Positions 38,194 to 47,635 of a stretch of DNA of 64,000 nucleotides are shown in pieces (the stretch's first letter is position 1; the number at the start of each line of letters is the position of its first letter). A model generated the notes under the pieces. It ran no database searches. It had not been told where the DNA came from and saw only the letters and a program-made list of their open reading frames with translations. Source of the stretch: Denitrificimonas caeni (GTDB lineage: Bacteria > Pseudomonadota > Gammaproteobacteria > Pseudomonadales > Pseudomonadaceae); the NCBI RefSeq assembly GCF_905120345.1, contig NZ_CAJHOA010000001.1, forward strand, positions 620,001 to 684,000, written 5' to 3'. A program made the position numbers and the translations under genes.

Positions 38194-39630
38194 ATGCAGC
38201 AACTCATTTGGTTTCGTAATGATCTGCGTATCGCTGACAACACGGCGTTGCATGCAGCCTTACAAGCAGGTCCTACAATTGCGGTTTTCATAGTCAGTCC
38301 AGGCCAGTGGCAAGCGCATAATGATGCGGCCTGTAAAATTGATTTCTTGCTGCGCAACCTAGCTGAGCTAGAAAAAAACCTCGCGACACTGAATGTACCC
38401 TTGCTGATTCGTCACGTTGATCAATGGCAGCAGGTGCCTGACGTTGTGCTGCAGTTATGCGAGAAATTAAATATTAGCGCAGTGCATAGCAATAACGAAT
38501 ACGGCATCCATGAAAGCCAACGCGATATCGCTGTCGGTACACAACTGGTTGATCAAGGTATTTTATTTCATAGCCATCTCGATCAAGTTCTGTTTAAACC
38601 CGGCAGCGTACTGACACAAACAGGCACCTACTTCAAAGTATTCAGCCAGTTTAAAAAAGTCTGCTATCAGCGTTTACACGATTATGTACCCGAGCGGCTG
38701 GCGACACCCCAGCCACAATCGCCTCTTACTCTTGTCAGTGATGTGATCCCCAGCAACGTCGCGGGGTTTGCCAGCATCGATGCCCAGCAGCAAGCGCTCT
38801 GGCCTGCTGGCGAGCACGCCGCTCAGCAGCGTTTAAACACCTTCGCGGCCGCAGCTATTGATGGATACTTAGAGCAACGAGACGTCCCTGCTAAGCCAGG
38901 CACCAGTCAGCTATCCGCCTACTTAGTCGCGGGTGTGATATCGATTCGCCAATGTTTGCATGCCGCACTAGCGGCCAATCAAGGTGAGTTTGATTCAGGC
39001 AAGCAAGGTGTCGTGACCTGGATAAACGAGCTGCTTTGGCGTGAGTTTTATACACACATTTTAGTCGGCTACCCGAAGGTATCGCGACATCGCGCATTTA
39101 AATCTGAAACAGAAGCTTTAGCATGGCGTGATGCCGCAAAAGACTTACTGGCTTGGCAGCAAGGTCGCACAGGCTTTCCTATTATTGATGCAGCCATGCG
39201 TCAGTTACTGGCAACCGGTTGGATGCATAACCGTTTGCGCATGATCGTAGCGATGTTTTTGACGAAAAACTTATTAATCGACTGGCGTGAAGGCGAACGC
39301 TTTTTTATGCAGCACCTGATTGATGGCTGCTTAGCAGCGAATAATGGCGGCTGGCAATGGAGCGCCTCGACGGGAACCGATTCAGTCCCCTATTTCCGCG
39401 TGTTTAATCCAGTCAGTCAATCAAAGAAGTTTGATCCCAATGGCGACTTTATTCGACGCTGGATACCTGAGCTTAAACAACTCAGCGCTAAAGAAATTCA
39501 CCAGCCTAAACTGCTCAGTGGTTTGTTCGGTACCGCCGATTACCCTAAACCGATTGTGGATTTATCTGCCAGTCGTCAACGCGCTTTAACCGCCTTCAAA
39601 AATCTGCCAGCGCGTATAAACGAAGAATAA
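38194..39630 (+). CDS. phrB: Deoxyribodipyrimidine (CPD) photolyase, class I
   Basis: A 478-residue flavoprotein that splits cyclobutane pyrimidine dimers using blue light. The N-terminal antenna-binding domain starts LIWFRNDLRIADN; the FAD-binding domain contains WINELLWREFYTHIL, GFPIIDAAMRQLLATGWMHNR and NNGGWQWSASTGTDSVPYFR (in part) with the conserved tryptophans and Asn of class I enzymes. ATG 38194 with AGGA upstream is preferred over the extension to 38119, which overlaps merR. Its operon position behind a light regulator is functionally coherent. Confidence 0.95.
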   Translation: MQQLIWFRNDLRIADNTALHAALQAGPTIAVFIVSPGQWQAHNDAACKIDFLLRNLAELEKNLATLNVPLLIRHVDQWQQVPDVVLQLCEKLNISAVHSNNEYGIHESQRDIAVGTQLVDQGILFHSHLDQVLFKPGSVLTQTGTYFKVFSQFKKVCYQRLHDYVPERLATPQPQSPLTLVSDVIPSNVAGFASIDAQQQALWPAGEHAAQQRLNTFAAAAIDGYLEQRDVPAKPGTSQLSAYLVAGVISIRQCLHAALAANQGEFDSGKQGVVTWINELLWREFYTHILVGYPKVSRHRAFKSETEALAWRDAAKDLLAWQQGRTGFPIIDAAMRQLLATGWMHNRLRMIVAMFLTKNLLIDWREGERFFMQHLIDGCLAANNGGWQWSASTGTDSVPYFRVFNPVSQSKKFDPNGDFIRRWIPELKQLSAKEIHQPKLLSGLFGTADYPKPIVDLSASRQRALTAFKNLPARINEE

Positions 39631-39635
39631 ACAAC

Positions 39636-39674
39636 CCGAGGTTGCTGCGTTTACCGAGCACACAGCAACCTCGG
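39636..39674. terminator. Hairpin between convergent phrB and brnQ
   Basis: Perfect 12-bp stem (39636-39647 with 39663-39674, 15-nt loop). On the minus strand it is followed by a T-rich stretch (GTTGTTTATT), supporting termination of brnQ; on the plus strand no U-tract is seen. Confidence 0.7.
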
Positions 39675-39682
39675 ACCTCTGA

Positions 39683-41023
39683 TTATGTCTTAGTGTAATC
39701 GATCTGTGTCGGTGCTAAGTAGCGGTCCACACACGCTAACAACAACAGCACAATACTGGCCGGTAATAACCAACCCATCTGTTGCTCAGCCAAAGGTAAG
39801 CGATTAAACATCTCTGGCACCCATGCTGAAAATCCAGCAACAACCAAGCCATCGACGACACCAAAGATCAAGGTCACCAGCATTGTGCCGCGAAAGACTA
39901 AGGCACTTGAACGCCAGTAACGATCCAACAAACTGAGCACCACCAAGACAATCGCCAACGGATACAATCCCGTCAACACCGGAATCGATATTTTAATCAG
40001 CTGCTCTAAACCTTGATTAGAAACCAACCAACTGAACACAACAAAAAAAATCACCACATATTTGTAAGCAACCTTCAGCAGCTCACTAAAGAACTCACCA
40101 CAGGCCACCAACAAACCCACCGCCGTGGTTAAACAGGCTAACGCAATGACCACCGCCAACAATAGATTACCGATTGGTCCAAACACATGTTGCACATACA
40201 GCGCTAAAATCTGTCCACCGTTTTGCGCTTCACTAGCAATCCCCTGACTGGTAGCGCCGAGATAAAATAACGACAGATAAACCGCAGACAAACCTATCGC
40301 AGCAATCAGTCCAGCATAGATAGAATAACGTGTCACCAAGCGCTCAGACTGCACCCCCTTACTGCGTAAAGCACTAGCAATCACCACACCAAACGCCAAT
40401 GCACCCAGCGCATCCATGGTCAAATAACCATGTAAAAAACCTTGTAAAAACGCTTCCTGCTGATAAATCGCCAATGCTTGACCCACACTACCCGCAGGCT
40501 TGAAAAACGCAGCACCACCGAGTACCGTTAAAGCCAAGAGTAAAATAGGGGTAATCAGCGTACCAATGCGATCAATTATTTTATTTGGGGTGATTGCCAA
40601 ATACAGAACTAAAGCAAAATAAACCGTCGAATAAATTAACAAGCCACTGTTACTGTTACCGAAAAAAGGCACAACACCAATTTCATAAGACACGACAGCA
40701 GTGCGTGGTGTTGCAAAAAACGGACCGATCGCTAAATATACCGCCACGGCCAAGACTACACTGGCGACCTTACCTAACGGCTGTGTTAACGCAGTGATGC
40801 CCCCTCCTACTCGCGCAAGAGCGACCACCGTCAATAGCGGCAAACCCACACCAGTAATCAAAAAGCCTAAGGCTGCCTGCCACACGGTATAACCTGCAGC
40901 TAAACCTGACTCGGCAGGAAAAATAATATTTCCAGCGCCTAAAAACAGTGCAAAAGTCATAAAACCCAGTGCAAACACATCACGCCCACTAAAACGGGAT
41001 GATGTCGCTGTTGTGGTATTCAT
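39683..41023 (-). CDS. brnQ: Branched-chain amino acid transport system carrier BrnQ
   Basis: A 446-residue inner-membrane LIVCS-family symporter for leucine, isoleucine and valine, with about 12 helices. The N-terminal FALGFMTFALFLGAGNIIFPAESGL block and the ATPRTAVVSYEIG segment are family hallmarks. Appears monocistronic, with a 284-bp region before arfB on the other side; a TGTACA half-site occurs at 41082-41087 but without a partner at the right spacing. Confidence 0.93.
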   Translation of the reverse strand: MNTTTATSSRFSGRDVFALGFMTFALFLGAGNIIFPAESGLAAGYTVWQAALGFLITGVGLPLLTVVALARVGGGITALTQPLGKVASVVLAVAVYLAIGPFFATPRTAVVSYEIGVVPFFGNSNSGLLIYSTVYFALVLYLAITPNKIIDRIGTLITPILLLALTVLGGAAFFKPAGSVGQALAIYQQEAFLQGFLHGYLTMDALGALAFGVVIASALRSKGVQSERLVTRYSIYAGLIAAIGLSAVYLSLFYLGATSQGIASEAQNGGQILALYVQHVFGPIGNLLLAVVIALACLTTAVGLLVACGEFFSELLKVAYKYVVIFFVVFSWLVSNQGLEQLIKISIPVLTGLYPLAIVLVVLSLLDRYWRSSALVFRGTMLVTLIFGVVDGLVVAGFSAWVPEMFNRLPLAEQQMGWLLPASIVLLLLACVDRYLAPTQIDYTKT

Positions 41024-41307
41024 GGGTGTCCTTTAGCTTATATATCGAATTAAGCGCACAAGTCTAAAGCACTAGGCACAATGTACAAATAAAAGTTAGA
41101 TTATTTGCACTTTTACCGCGGCCTTAAACGATAAAAACAGCTCGCCAAACCTGATGGTCATAGCACATAACCCGTTAGTTTCTACCGTTCAAATATTTTA
41201 CTGATGCTAACCTGAAACAGCTTCGCGTCAGCTCTCACGCTAACAGCCTGTTTTATAATAGGCTATGATAGCCAGCCTACATTGACTCTTTTGCACAAAA
41301 ACCTACC

Positions 41308-41721
41308 ATGATTTTTATAAGCAACACCCTCAGCCTTGAAGACCATGAGGTAGACATTAGCGCGATACGCTCCCAAGGTGCGGGCGGGCAAAATGTTAAC
41401 AAAGTCTCGTCGGCCATTCATTTACGCTTTGATATCAATGCGTCAAGTCTAAGCGACTTTCAAAAACAGCTGTTATTGGAAAGCAAAGACAGTCGCATTA
41501 CTAAAGAAGGCGTGTTGGTCATTAAAGCGCAGCAATTTCGCACCCAAGAAAAAAACAAAATCGATGCCTTTGAGCGCTTGCAGCAATTTATAGTAGCGGC
41601 CACCTACATTAGCAAAACCAGGAGACCCACTAAGCCGAGCAAGAACGCTCGACGCAAACGAGCAGACCAAAAGACACAGCGCGGCATGACCAAGTCGTTG
41701 CGTGGTAAGGTCGATTTTTAA
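41308..41721 (+). CDS. arfB: Alternative ribosome-rescue factor B (peptidyl-tRNA hydrolase)
   Basis: A 137-residue class I release-factor-like protein that frees stalled ribosomes independently of a stop codon. The catalytic GGQ is at residues 26-28 in RSQGAGGQNVNKVSSA, and the C terminus is a basic tail (KNARRKRADQKTQRGMTKSL) that enters the empty mRNA channel. This distinguishes it from true release factors, which carry codon-recognition domains. ATG 41308 follows an A-rich leader; no clear Shine-Dalgarno. Confidence 0.93.
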   Translation: MIFISNTLSLEDHEVDISAIRSQGAGGQNVNKVSSAIHLRFDINASSLSDFQKQLLLESKDSRITKEGVLVIKAQQFRTQEKNKIDAFERLQQFIVAATYISKTRRPTKPSKNARRKRADQKTQRGMTKSLRGKVDF

Positions 41722-41892
41722 GCCGTCAATCCACTCGCAATTGCCTTGATCGGTTAACCCTAATAGGGCTGGCGCAGCAAACAATAATCAAGCATCCTGT
41801 TGCAGTGCAGGTCTAACATAAAGTTAAGCTGCACGCGTTAACGCGTATTTTTTGAGTGTTTGGTTAAATAGCTCAACTATTATCAGGAGCTA

Positions 41893-41928
41893 ATGCAGTG
41901 GTATGTTGCCCATGACTCTCAGTCGTAA
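41893..41928 (+). CDS. Possible 11-codon leader ORF overlapping the MFS start
   Basis: ATG 41893 is spaced correctly from the AGGAG at 41884-41888 and encodes MQWYVAHDSQS before a stop at 41926-41928, in a different frame from the MFS gene that starts at 41903. It may couple translation or be a remnant of an alternative start. Very short, so speculative. Confidence 0.25.
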   Translation: MQWYVAHDSQS

Positions 41929-43132
41929 AAGTCCTAATCGTCTAAAGTTTATTTTTTTGATGATACTGGTCGGCCTCAACTTGCGCCCCGCATTATCGTC
42001 GCTCGCCCCGCTCCTTCCTCGGATAGCAAGTGAAGGTGAACTATCGGTACTGTCGCTGTCATTATTGACTACGCTGCCGGTGCTTTGCCTTGGGCTGTTT
42101 GCTCCTTTTTCCCCTTGGCTGGCTCGACGACTGGGTATTGAACGTAGTCTGGCGCTGGGTCTTATTATCCTTAGTTTCGGGCTTGCCCTACGTGGACTGA
42201 CCCATGCACCCACTCTTTTTATAGGTACGCTACTGATTGGCGCATCCATAGGCATCCTCGGTACGTTACTACCTGCACTGTTCAAACGTGAATTAGCCGA
42301 TAGCGCTGACTTGATGACCGGCGTGTATACCATGGCGTTATGTTTAGGTGGCGCTTTAGGGGCTGGGCTCAGCATTCCATTAGCAGATGCACTTGGCAGT
42401 TGGTCGCTCAGTCTGATGTCTTGGACAAGCTTAGCAATAACTGCACTCATTACTTGGTGCTGGATGATGCCGCAACCGCCGCCAGACCCTCAGCTTAGCG
42501 CTTCAAATGGTCACGCTCGTGCTCTACTCAGCAGCCCGCTCGCTTGGCAAGTCATGTTATTCATGGGCAGTCAATCCTCTCTTGCTTATATCGTTTTTGG
42601 CTGGCTTCCGACATTGCTGGTTAGGCAAGGTTACAGTGAAGGCGAAGCCGGCTGGCTGATGAGCGCATCAATCTTGACGCAGCTTTTCTCGGCCATTGCC
42701 GCACCTTGGCTTGCACGGCTGAATAAAGATCAACGCCCCGCTCTAATAGCCATGCTAAGCCTCGTTGGCATCGGTCTTTTACTGGTATTGCTCGGTCCTA
42801 GTTCACTGCGTTGGCCCGGAGCTATACTGCTCGGTCTTGGTCAGGGAGGCTCATTCAGCCTGGCGCTGACACTGATCGTACTGCGCAGTGGCAATAGCAA
42901 GATCGCTGGCGAACTTTCCGCTCTGGTTCAAGGTGGTGGTTACACTTTGGCAGCGCTGGGGCCATTGGTTGTTGGCCTAATGCTTGATGCTAATATTGGC
43001 ATCAAAGGCATTACTTGGTTATTGCTATCTATTCTGGCCTTTGCTGCATCGATGGCTCTACTCGCAGGTCGACAGCATCGACTGGAAATCGATGACTCGG
43101 GCACATTACTCACTATCAAGCTGCGTAGCTGA
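41903..43132 (+). CDS. MFS transporter, CynX/NimT family
   Basis: A 409-residue MFS protein with 12 hydrophobic segments. The LVGLNLRPALSSLAPLLPRI opening and the repeated QGGSFSLALTLIVLRSG segment in helix 10-11 are typical of the CynX/NimT (cyanate and 2-nitroimidazole transporter) subfamily. Substrate unknown. Two in-frame ATGs exist (41903 and 41912); the strong AGGAG is better spaced for an overlapping 11-codon frame at 41893, so the exact start is uncertain. Followed by a degraded gene remnant. Confidence 0.8.
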   Translation: MLPMTLSRKSPNRLKFIFLMILVGLNLRPALSSLAPLLPRIASEGELSVLSLSLLTTLPVLCLGLFAPFSPWLARRLGIERSLALGLIILSFGLALRGLTHAPTLFIGTLLIGASIGILGTLLPALFKRELADSADLMTGVYTMALCLGGALGAGLSIPLADALGSWSLSLMSWTSLAITALITWCWMMPQPPPDPQLSASNGHARALLSSPLAWQVMLFMGSQSSLAYIVFGWLPTLLVRQGYSEGEAGWLMSASILTQLFSAIAAPWLARLNKDQRPALIAMLSLVGIGLLLVLLGPSSLRWPGAILLGLGQGGSFSLALTLIVLRSGNSKIAGELSALVQGGGYTLAALGPLVVGLMLDANIGIKGITWLLLSILAFAASMALLAGRQHRLEIDDSGTLLTIKLRS

Positions 43133-43139
43133 TCTTTAA

Positions 43140-43352
43140 TTAAAAGCTAAGCGAGAGTTCACAGGTCACGCCACTCTGATTACCATCGCGAGTAAAACCT
43201 AGAATAACGCACAGTTGCCAAGAGCCATTCTCAGCCAGCTGAATAACCAACTCAAGCATCAAGGACACAACGTTATAGTCATTAAAGAACCTAAGTAGCT
43301 GCGTTCCAGTACCGGGCGCACATATTGCCCCAAGGGTTAAAAAGTGTCGGAG
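43140..43352 (-). pseudogene. Remnant resembling the C terminus of an outer-membrane beta-barrel protein
   Basis: A 70-residue frame between stop codons, open from 43352 to the stop at 43140-43142, without a start until a Met at 43259. It reads, in pieces, FNDYNVVSLMLELVIQLAENG, then SWQLCVILGFTRDGNQSGV and TCELSLSF. The alternating polar/nonpolar strands and terminal aromatic Phe are typical of the last strands of an outer-membrane barrel, so it is probably the 3' end of a lost gene. The source family is not recognised. Upstream (43356-43515) nothing extends the frame. It could alternatively be a chance frame. Confidence 0.4.
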
Positions 43353-43515
43353 TTAATCAGATCTTATCACTTATCAAATGGCACTCTAGACTCTTTAAGA
43401 GCAGAAAACACATCCACTTACACCTCAATCTTAACTGTAACGAGTGGTGGGTTTACTGCCATATATAGCAAAGTTAAACTGAACACATTGCTAACGACCA
43501 CCTGCGAGATTCGGG

Positions 43516-43935
43516 TCAGATAAGAGTCACAGCACATAAACCTATCAAGACAATATTAGCTAGCAAAGCGATTAAGTAAAAATAACTTCTTGGGCTCGGG
43601 TTCTTTTCTGTTGCAATGCAATAATAGAGAACCATATGCATAATTCTAGATAACACCATAATCCAAATAATAACTCCAGTCCAAAACACGTTTGCTCCTA
43701 GCAAAATTGTTAAAAATGAAGCACCAAGCATGACAGTAATATTTTCTAATGAATTAGCAAAGGTTCGATTTGAACGAAAAACAAAAGAATAATGGCTTAA
43801 GGATGGGTCTATCTTTCCAGGTATAGCGCCTGGTTGTGCAGCTTTTGAAGTAGCAGCAACAACACTTTGTACAATTACAGTTAATATTATTAACAATATG
43901 CCCCAAAAGGCTACCGAGTAAGACTCTAACATCAT
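43516..43935 (-). CDS. MAPEG family membrane protein
   Basis: A 139-residue protein with four hydrophobic segments and the MAPEG pattern: RTFANSLENITVMLGASFLTILLGAN in the middle (RxxxNxxE) and SRIMHMVLYYCI later. The family includes glutathione S-transferases and eicosanoid enzymes as well as uncharacterised bacterial proteins. Two adjacent start codons (43935, 43932) cannot be separated. The low G+C of this gene compared with its neighbours and the surrounding gene remnant suggest an acquired gene. Confidence 0.75.
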   Translation of the reverse strand: MMLESYSVAFWGILLIILTVIVQSVVAATSKAAQPGAIPGKIDPSLSHYSFVFRSNRTFANSLENITVMLGASFLTILLGANVFWTGVIIWIMVLSRIMHMVLYYCIATEKNPSPRSYFYLIALLANIVLIGLCAVTLI

Positions 43936-44205
43936 TGCTCATCTCTCCATTTAATATGTGTTTAACACCAAGTTAAACAATTCGCCAAAAAAGTAACATT
44001 CAATGTAAAACCCCACTCAGCTGATTGATCCAACACAGAAGGATCAAATTTAAGCACTCAGAGAATACTGAATAAATACTACCGCACAGGTGGCTATCTC
44101 AATAGCAGAGTTTGAACTCAGCACATTTTAGCGTGTCTATACTATTGATACACACAGATGCGTCTATCCAGATGCTGTAGTTATCAACGATATGAGGTAC
44201 ATGGA

Positions 44206-44727
44206 ATGTCTGAGCATGATGTATTACTAGGGGAAAAATTTCCTCACAAAGTTAGCGCGCAATATAACAGCCAAGAGTCGGCTGATCGCGCAGCGCAGTT
44301 ACTGGTCGATAACGCTGAATTACCGCGCAATCAGATTCGTATTGTGCAGCCCTACGACCCGAATATGGCTCGAAAAATTGAACCCGAGAGCAAGGGTATC
44401 GCCCGAACCTTAGTCAAATCGCATACAGTGCTTGGTATAGGGGGCTTGGTGCTCGGTTTATTAATCGCAGCAATTCTAGTCAGCATTGGCCCGGTCATGA
44501 CGCGTTCAAGTCCGATGTTTACATTTATCGCTCTGGGTTTTCTCTTCTCCTTCTTAGGCTTGATCCTCGGAGGCGCAATATCCCTGCGTCCCGACCATGA
44601 TCCGTTGATTGAGAAAACGCGCACTGCGACTGATACCGGTCACTGGACTGTTATCGCGCACTGCACCACTATCGAGCAACAGACACGGGTGAAAGACACC
44701 ATTGATTACTCATCGCAAACCTTATAA
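44206..44727 (+). CDS. Hypothetical membrane protein with two transmembrane segments
   Basis: A 173-residue protein of unknown function: an N-terminal soluble part (KVSAQYNSQESADRAAQLL, resembling general-stress-protein 17M-type domains), two adjacent hydrophobic segments (about 79-101 and 107-129), and a C-terminal soluble tail with TGHWTVIAHC. ATG 44206 (MSEHDVLLGEK) is preferred over the 44158 start, which lacks support. A stress role would be a guess; what is visible is a membrane hairpin with cytosolic ends. Confidence 0.65.
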   Translation: MSEHDVLLGEKFPHKVSAQYNSQESADRAAQLLVDNAELPRNQIRIVQPYDPNMARKIEPESKGIARTLVKSHTVLGIGGLVLGLLIAAILVSIGPVMTRSSPMFTFIALGFLFSFLGLILGGAISLRPDHDPLIEKTRTATDTGHWTVIAHCTTIEQQTRVKDTIDYSSQTL

Positions 44728-44869
44728 AACACGCTTAAGCTCCAGACTGGAAAATATTAGGACGTATTCCAGACAATTTAGTCTGTAGTGTGGGGGGTTG
44801 TGTTGGATTTGTAGACTCTTAACACCCTACCTACAGATATAAATTAGAGTAACGTTATCGACTGTTAGA

Positions 44870-45214
44870 TTAGCCATGAATGTCCAAACTATCAGACGGA
44901 GCTTGCTCTCGGCTCTCCATCCCGTAATCACGATTAACGCTTGCAACTCTTAAACGGTAATTACTAAACACCCCGTCTCGCCCTTTTTCTTGTGCAAGAC
45001 GATGCGTTTCTAAGTTTCTCCATTCGCTAATGGCTTCTTCATCACGCCAAAACGAAAGAGATAATATTTTTTCTTCATGCGCAAGACTCGAAAACCGCTC
45101 TATCGAAATGAAGCCATCAATTTTTTCTAATTGCGGTTTTAGCTCAGCAGCTATATCTAAATACTCTTTTGCTTTTCCTTCGGCAGGAAACACCTCGAAA
45201 ATAACAGCTATCAT
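44870..45214 (-). CDS. Antibiotic biosynthesis monooxygenase (ABM) domain protein
   Basis: A 114-residue single-domain ABM protein of the dimeric ferredoxin-like fold. The IAVIFEVFPAEGKAKEYLDIA opening (MIAVIFEVFP here), IDGFISIERFSS and ILSLSFWRDEEAISEWRNLETHR are standard. Such proteins include heme-degrading and quinol monooxygenases, but many are uncharacterised. It sits 43 bp after the LysE gene on the same strand and may be co-transcribed. Confidence 0.8.
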   Translation of the reverse strand: MIAVIFEVFPAEGKAKEYLDIAAELKPQLEKIDGFISIERFSSLAHEEKILSLSFWRDEEAISEWRNLETHRLAQEKGRDGVFSNYRLRVASVNRDYGMESREQAPSDSLDIHG

Positions 45215-45257
45215 TGCGTCTACCTTTACCTGTGATAAGGGTTTGATTAAGTGATTT

Positions 45258-45905
45258 TTATATTTTTTTACTGATACCTGTAGAGATCGCTAACGCACTT
45301 CCTAAAACAATAAAGAGACTACCTACAGAACGGTTCACTAAGTTCATTCTATTGGTTTCAGCAAGCCAAGGGCTAATTTTTGACCCAAGTCTTGCATACA
45401 TAAACATCGACGTACAGTCGATGACAAACCAAGTACACGCCAGCACTACATACTGCTGAATCTGTGGTAAGTCGGCACTCATAAAGCTCGGAAATAACGC
45501 GATAAAGAACAATAAATCTTTAGGGTTACTAATACCGACCATGAATCCTTTTTGAAATAAGGAGAAAAACGAATAGTTTACTAATGTACGCTTATTAACT
45601 GCCGTACCGACCAACTTAACATTAGTGTTTTGCCAAGCAGTCCAGCCTAAATAAACCAAATAAAGCGCACCAATAATTTTTATTAAAAAAAACAGTGTTT
45701 CAGAGGCAACTAAAACAGCCCCAAGCCCAACCGCTGAAATTGTCATCAGTAGCAGAGCAGCAATTGCTCCTCCAAGAATGGTTGGAATAGTCTTTTTGTT
45801 ACCGTACTGCAAACCATTAGACATACACAATACAGCAGAAGGGCCTGGACTACAGATCAATACACTAATAACACTTATATAAACCAACCAAGTACTTAAT
45901 TCCAT
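45258..45905 (-). CDS. LysE/RhtB family amino-acid exporter
   Basis: A 215-residue membrane protein with six predicted helices and the family motif CSPGPSAVLCMSNGLQYG, then GGAIAALLLMTISAVGLGA and LVYLGWTAW. LysE/RhtB proteins export amino acids such as lysine, homoserine or threonine; the substrate is not inferable. ATG 45905 with AAGAGA upstream is chosen over a TTG at 45923. The codon use is AT-rich compared with the core genes. Confidence 0.87.
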   Translation of the reverse strand: MELSTWLVYISVISVLICSPGPSAVLCMSNGLQYGNKKTIPTILGGAIAALLLMTISAVGLGAVLVASETLFFLIKIIGALYLVYLGWTAWQNTNVKLVGTAVNKRTLVNYSFFSLFQKGFMVGISNPKDLLFFIALFPSFMSADLPQIQQYVVLACTWFVIDCTSMFMYARLGSKISPWLAETNRMNLVNRSVGSLFIVLGSALAISTGISKKI

Positions 45906-46064
45906 ATAGGTCTCTTTTATCAACTATAGTGGCTTTATAAATGATATTTTGCAGTAGTGCGTTGAGGTCAAGTTGCGAAACGACATCAATATGGAACGAA
46001 GCAAACTCTATTTTTTTTATCAATTCTTACACAACTCTAATTTGCAGCAAGCGCTTCTCTGATC

Positions 46065-46352
46065 TTAGAACTCGCTTCTTTCAGAGAGGCATTCATAACC
46101 GCCCATTTCAAACTCACGGCAGATCCACGGACGTTTATCATAAATACTACAGAGCATCGTCGATCGGTCCAAAGCTGCACACCAGCCGTCATCTAAGCGG
46201 GCCATGCTCATACCGCCCCAAGCATCGAACTCAACATACCTTTCCGGCACACCTGTATCCGTAATAAGCATAACCTCTAAGCGACAACAATTCGCCTTGC
46301 AAGTCGCGCATGTTACATCGTTGTCAGTCACAGTCATCAGGTCAATTTTCAT
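46065..46352 (-). CDS. YkgJ-family cysteine-cluster protein
   Basis: A 95-residue protein with cysteines in CATCKANCC (N-terminal), DDGWCAALDRSTMLCSIYDKRPWICREF and GGYEC, the YkgJ/UPF0153 pattern that is assumed to bind zinc or an iron-sulfur cluster. Function unknown. A second, related but distinct YkgJ-like gene lies at 59806-60066. No clear operon partner. Confidence 0.8.
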   Translation of the reverse strand: MKIDLMTVTDNDVTCATCKANCCRLEVMLITDTGVPERYVEFDAWGGMSMARLDDGWCAALDRSTMLCSIYDKRPWICREFEMGGYECLSERSEF

Positions 46353-46753
46353 TGTTTATCGCACACCAACTTAATTCAATTACTTTATATTACAGAACGC
46401 CTCGAGCAGTAGCGTGTGCGAGTGTATACCGCCTGCTATCAAGTGATGCTATTGCCTTGACTTGATATTTAATTCAACTATTAAAGCATGCCTATTCACC
46501 TGCGACTACGACTGCAAGAAACGTTTCCAGTCGTATTCAATTCTAGCGCTGCGATGCCACTGCAATTCGTGTCGTCTCTAAAACACGTTCCATCAGTGAG
46601 TTTTATTAACATGGCCTATTTTTGCAAGAAACAATTTAATGGTTACGCTTGAATGGCAGCTATCAAGAAACTGCATTAATCAAAACTATAAATCATCAAG
46701 CACTTACTCAATAAAAAAGCCACCGTAAGGTGGCTTTTCAAACCTCATAAAAT
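46353..46753. other. 401-bp intergenic region upstream of ykgJ, downstream of sucD
   Basis: Apart from the sucD terminator at its right end there is no supported gene. A 54-codon plus-strand frame (46488-46652, beginning MPIHLRLRLQET) has no convincing ribosome-binding site and no recognisable family, so it is not called. The rest is low-information AT-leaning sequence including the ykgJ promoter. Confidence 0.55.
46713..46738 (-). terminator. Intrinsic terminator of the sdh-suc operon
   Basis: GCCACC-GTAA-GGTGGC stem (46719-46734) with an A-run on its left giving a U-tract on the minus strand, 16 bp after the sucD stop. It marks the end of the TCA operon. Confidence 0.93.
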
Positions 46754-47635
46754 TTACTTATGTTTCCAGCCTGTGATCTCAGCCAATGCAGTACCAATGT
46801 CAGCCAATGAACGCACGGTTTTCACCCCTGCATCCTGTAGGGCGGCAAACTTCTCGTCTGCGGTACCTTTGCCGCCAGAAATAATCGCACCAGCATGGCC
46901 CATACGTTTGCCCTCTGGTGCAGTCACTCCTGCGATATACGCAACCACCGGCTTAGTCACATGCGCTTTAATAAAAGAAGCAGCCTCTTCTTCAGCGCTC
47001 CCACCAATCTCGCCAATCATAACAATGGCTTCAGTTTGTGGATCGGCTTGAAACATTTTCAGAATATCAATAAAACTGCTGCCAGGGATTGGATCACCAC
47101 CAATACCAACACAGGTGGACTGACCAAAACCGGCATCGGTGGTCTGTTTGACAGCTTCATAGGTGAGCGTACCTGAGCGGGAAACAATACCTACTTTACC
47201 TGGCATATGAATAAAGCCCGGTTGAATACCAATTTTGCATTCACCTGGGGTAATCACGCCTGGACAGTTTGGACCAATTAAACGCACACCCAACTCATCG
47301 CATTTAACTTTCACATCCAGCATATCTAAAGTCGGAATGCCTTCGGTGATACAGATGATCAATTTAACTCCGGCAAAAGCGGCTTCTAAAATGGAGTCTT
47401 TACAAAAAGGTGCTGGCACATAAATCACTGATGCATCAGCAGCAGTAGCTTCAACAGCTTCAAGCACAGTATTAAATACCGGTAAGCCTAGATGCATAGT
47501 TCCACCCTTGCCCGGTGTCACCCCTCCCACCATCTTTGTACCATAGGCGATGGCTTGCTCAGAGTGGAAAGTACCTTGCGCACCAGTAAAACCTTGGCAA
47601 ATCACTTTAGTCTCTTTGTTAATTAAAATGCTCAT
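46754..47635 (-). CDS. sucD: Succinyl-CoA synthetase alpha subunit
   Basis: A 293-residue alpha subunit, the nucleotide-linked succinate thiokinase of the TCA cycle. It has the CoA-binding N-terminal [20 protein letters not shown], the phosphohistidine in [21 protein letters not shown] and the [16 protein letters not shown] block. Overlaps sucC by 4 bp (ATGA) and ends the operon. Confidence 0.97.
   Translation of the reverse strand: MSILINKETKVICQGFTGAQGTFHSEQAIAYGTKMVGGVTPGKGGTMHLGLPVFNTVLEAVEATAADASVIYVPAPFCKDSILEAAFAGVKLIICITEGIPTLDMLDVKVKCDELGVRLIGPNCPGVITPGECKIGIQPGFIHMPGKVGIVSRSGTLTYEAVKQTTDAGFGQSTCVGIGGDPIPGSSFIDILKMFQADPQTEAIVMIGEIGGSAEEEAASFIKAHVTKPVVAYIAGVTAPEGKRMGHAGAIISGGKGTADEKFAALQDAGVKTVRSLADIGTALAEITGWKHK

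Noticed and set aside
41082-41087. TGTACA upstream of brnQ as a PplR operator
   Set aside because: No second half-site within 12 or 13 bp on either side; a single hexamer is expected by chance.
46488-46652. 54-codon frame starting MPIHLRLRLQET
   Set aside because: No clear ribosome-binding site, no recognisable family and no operon context; kept only as an intergenic note.
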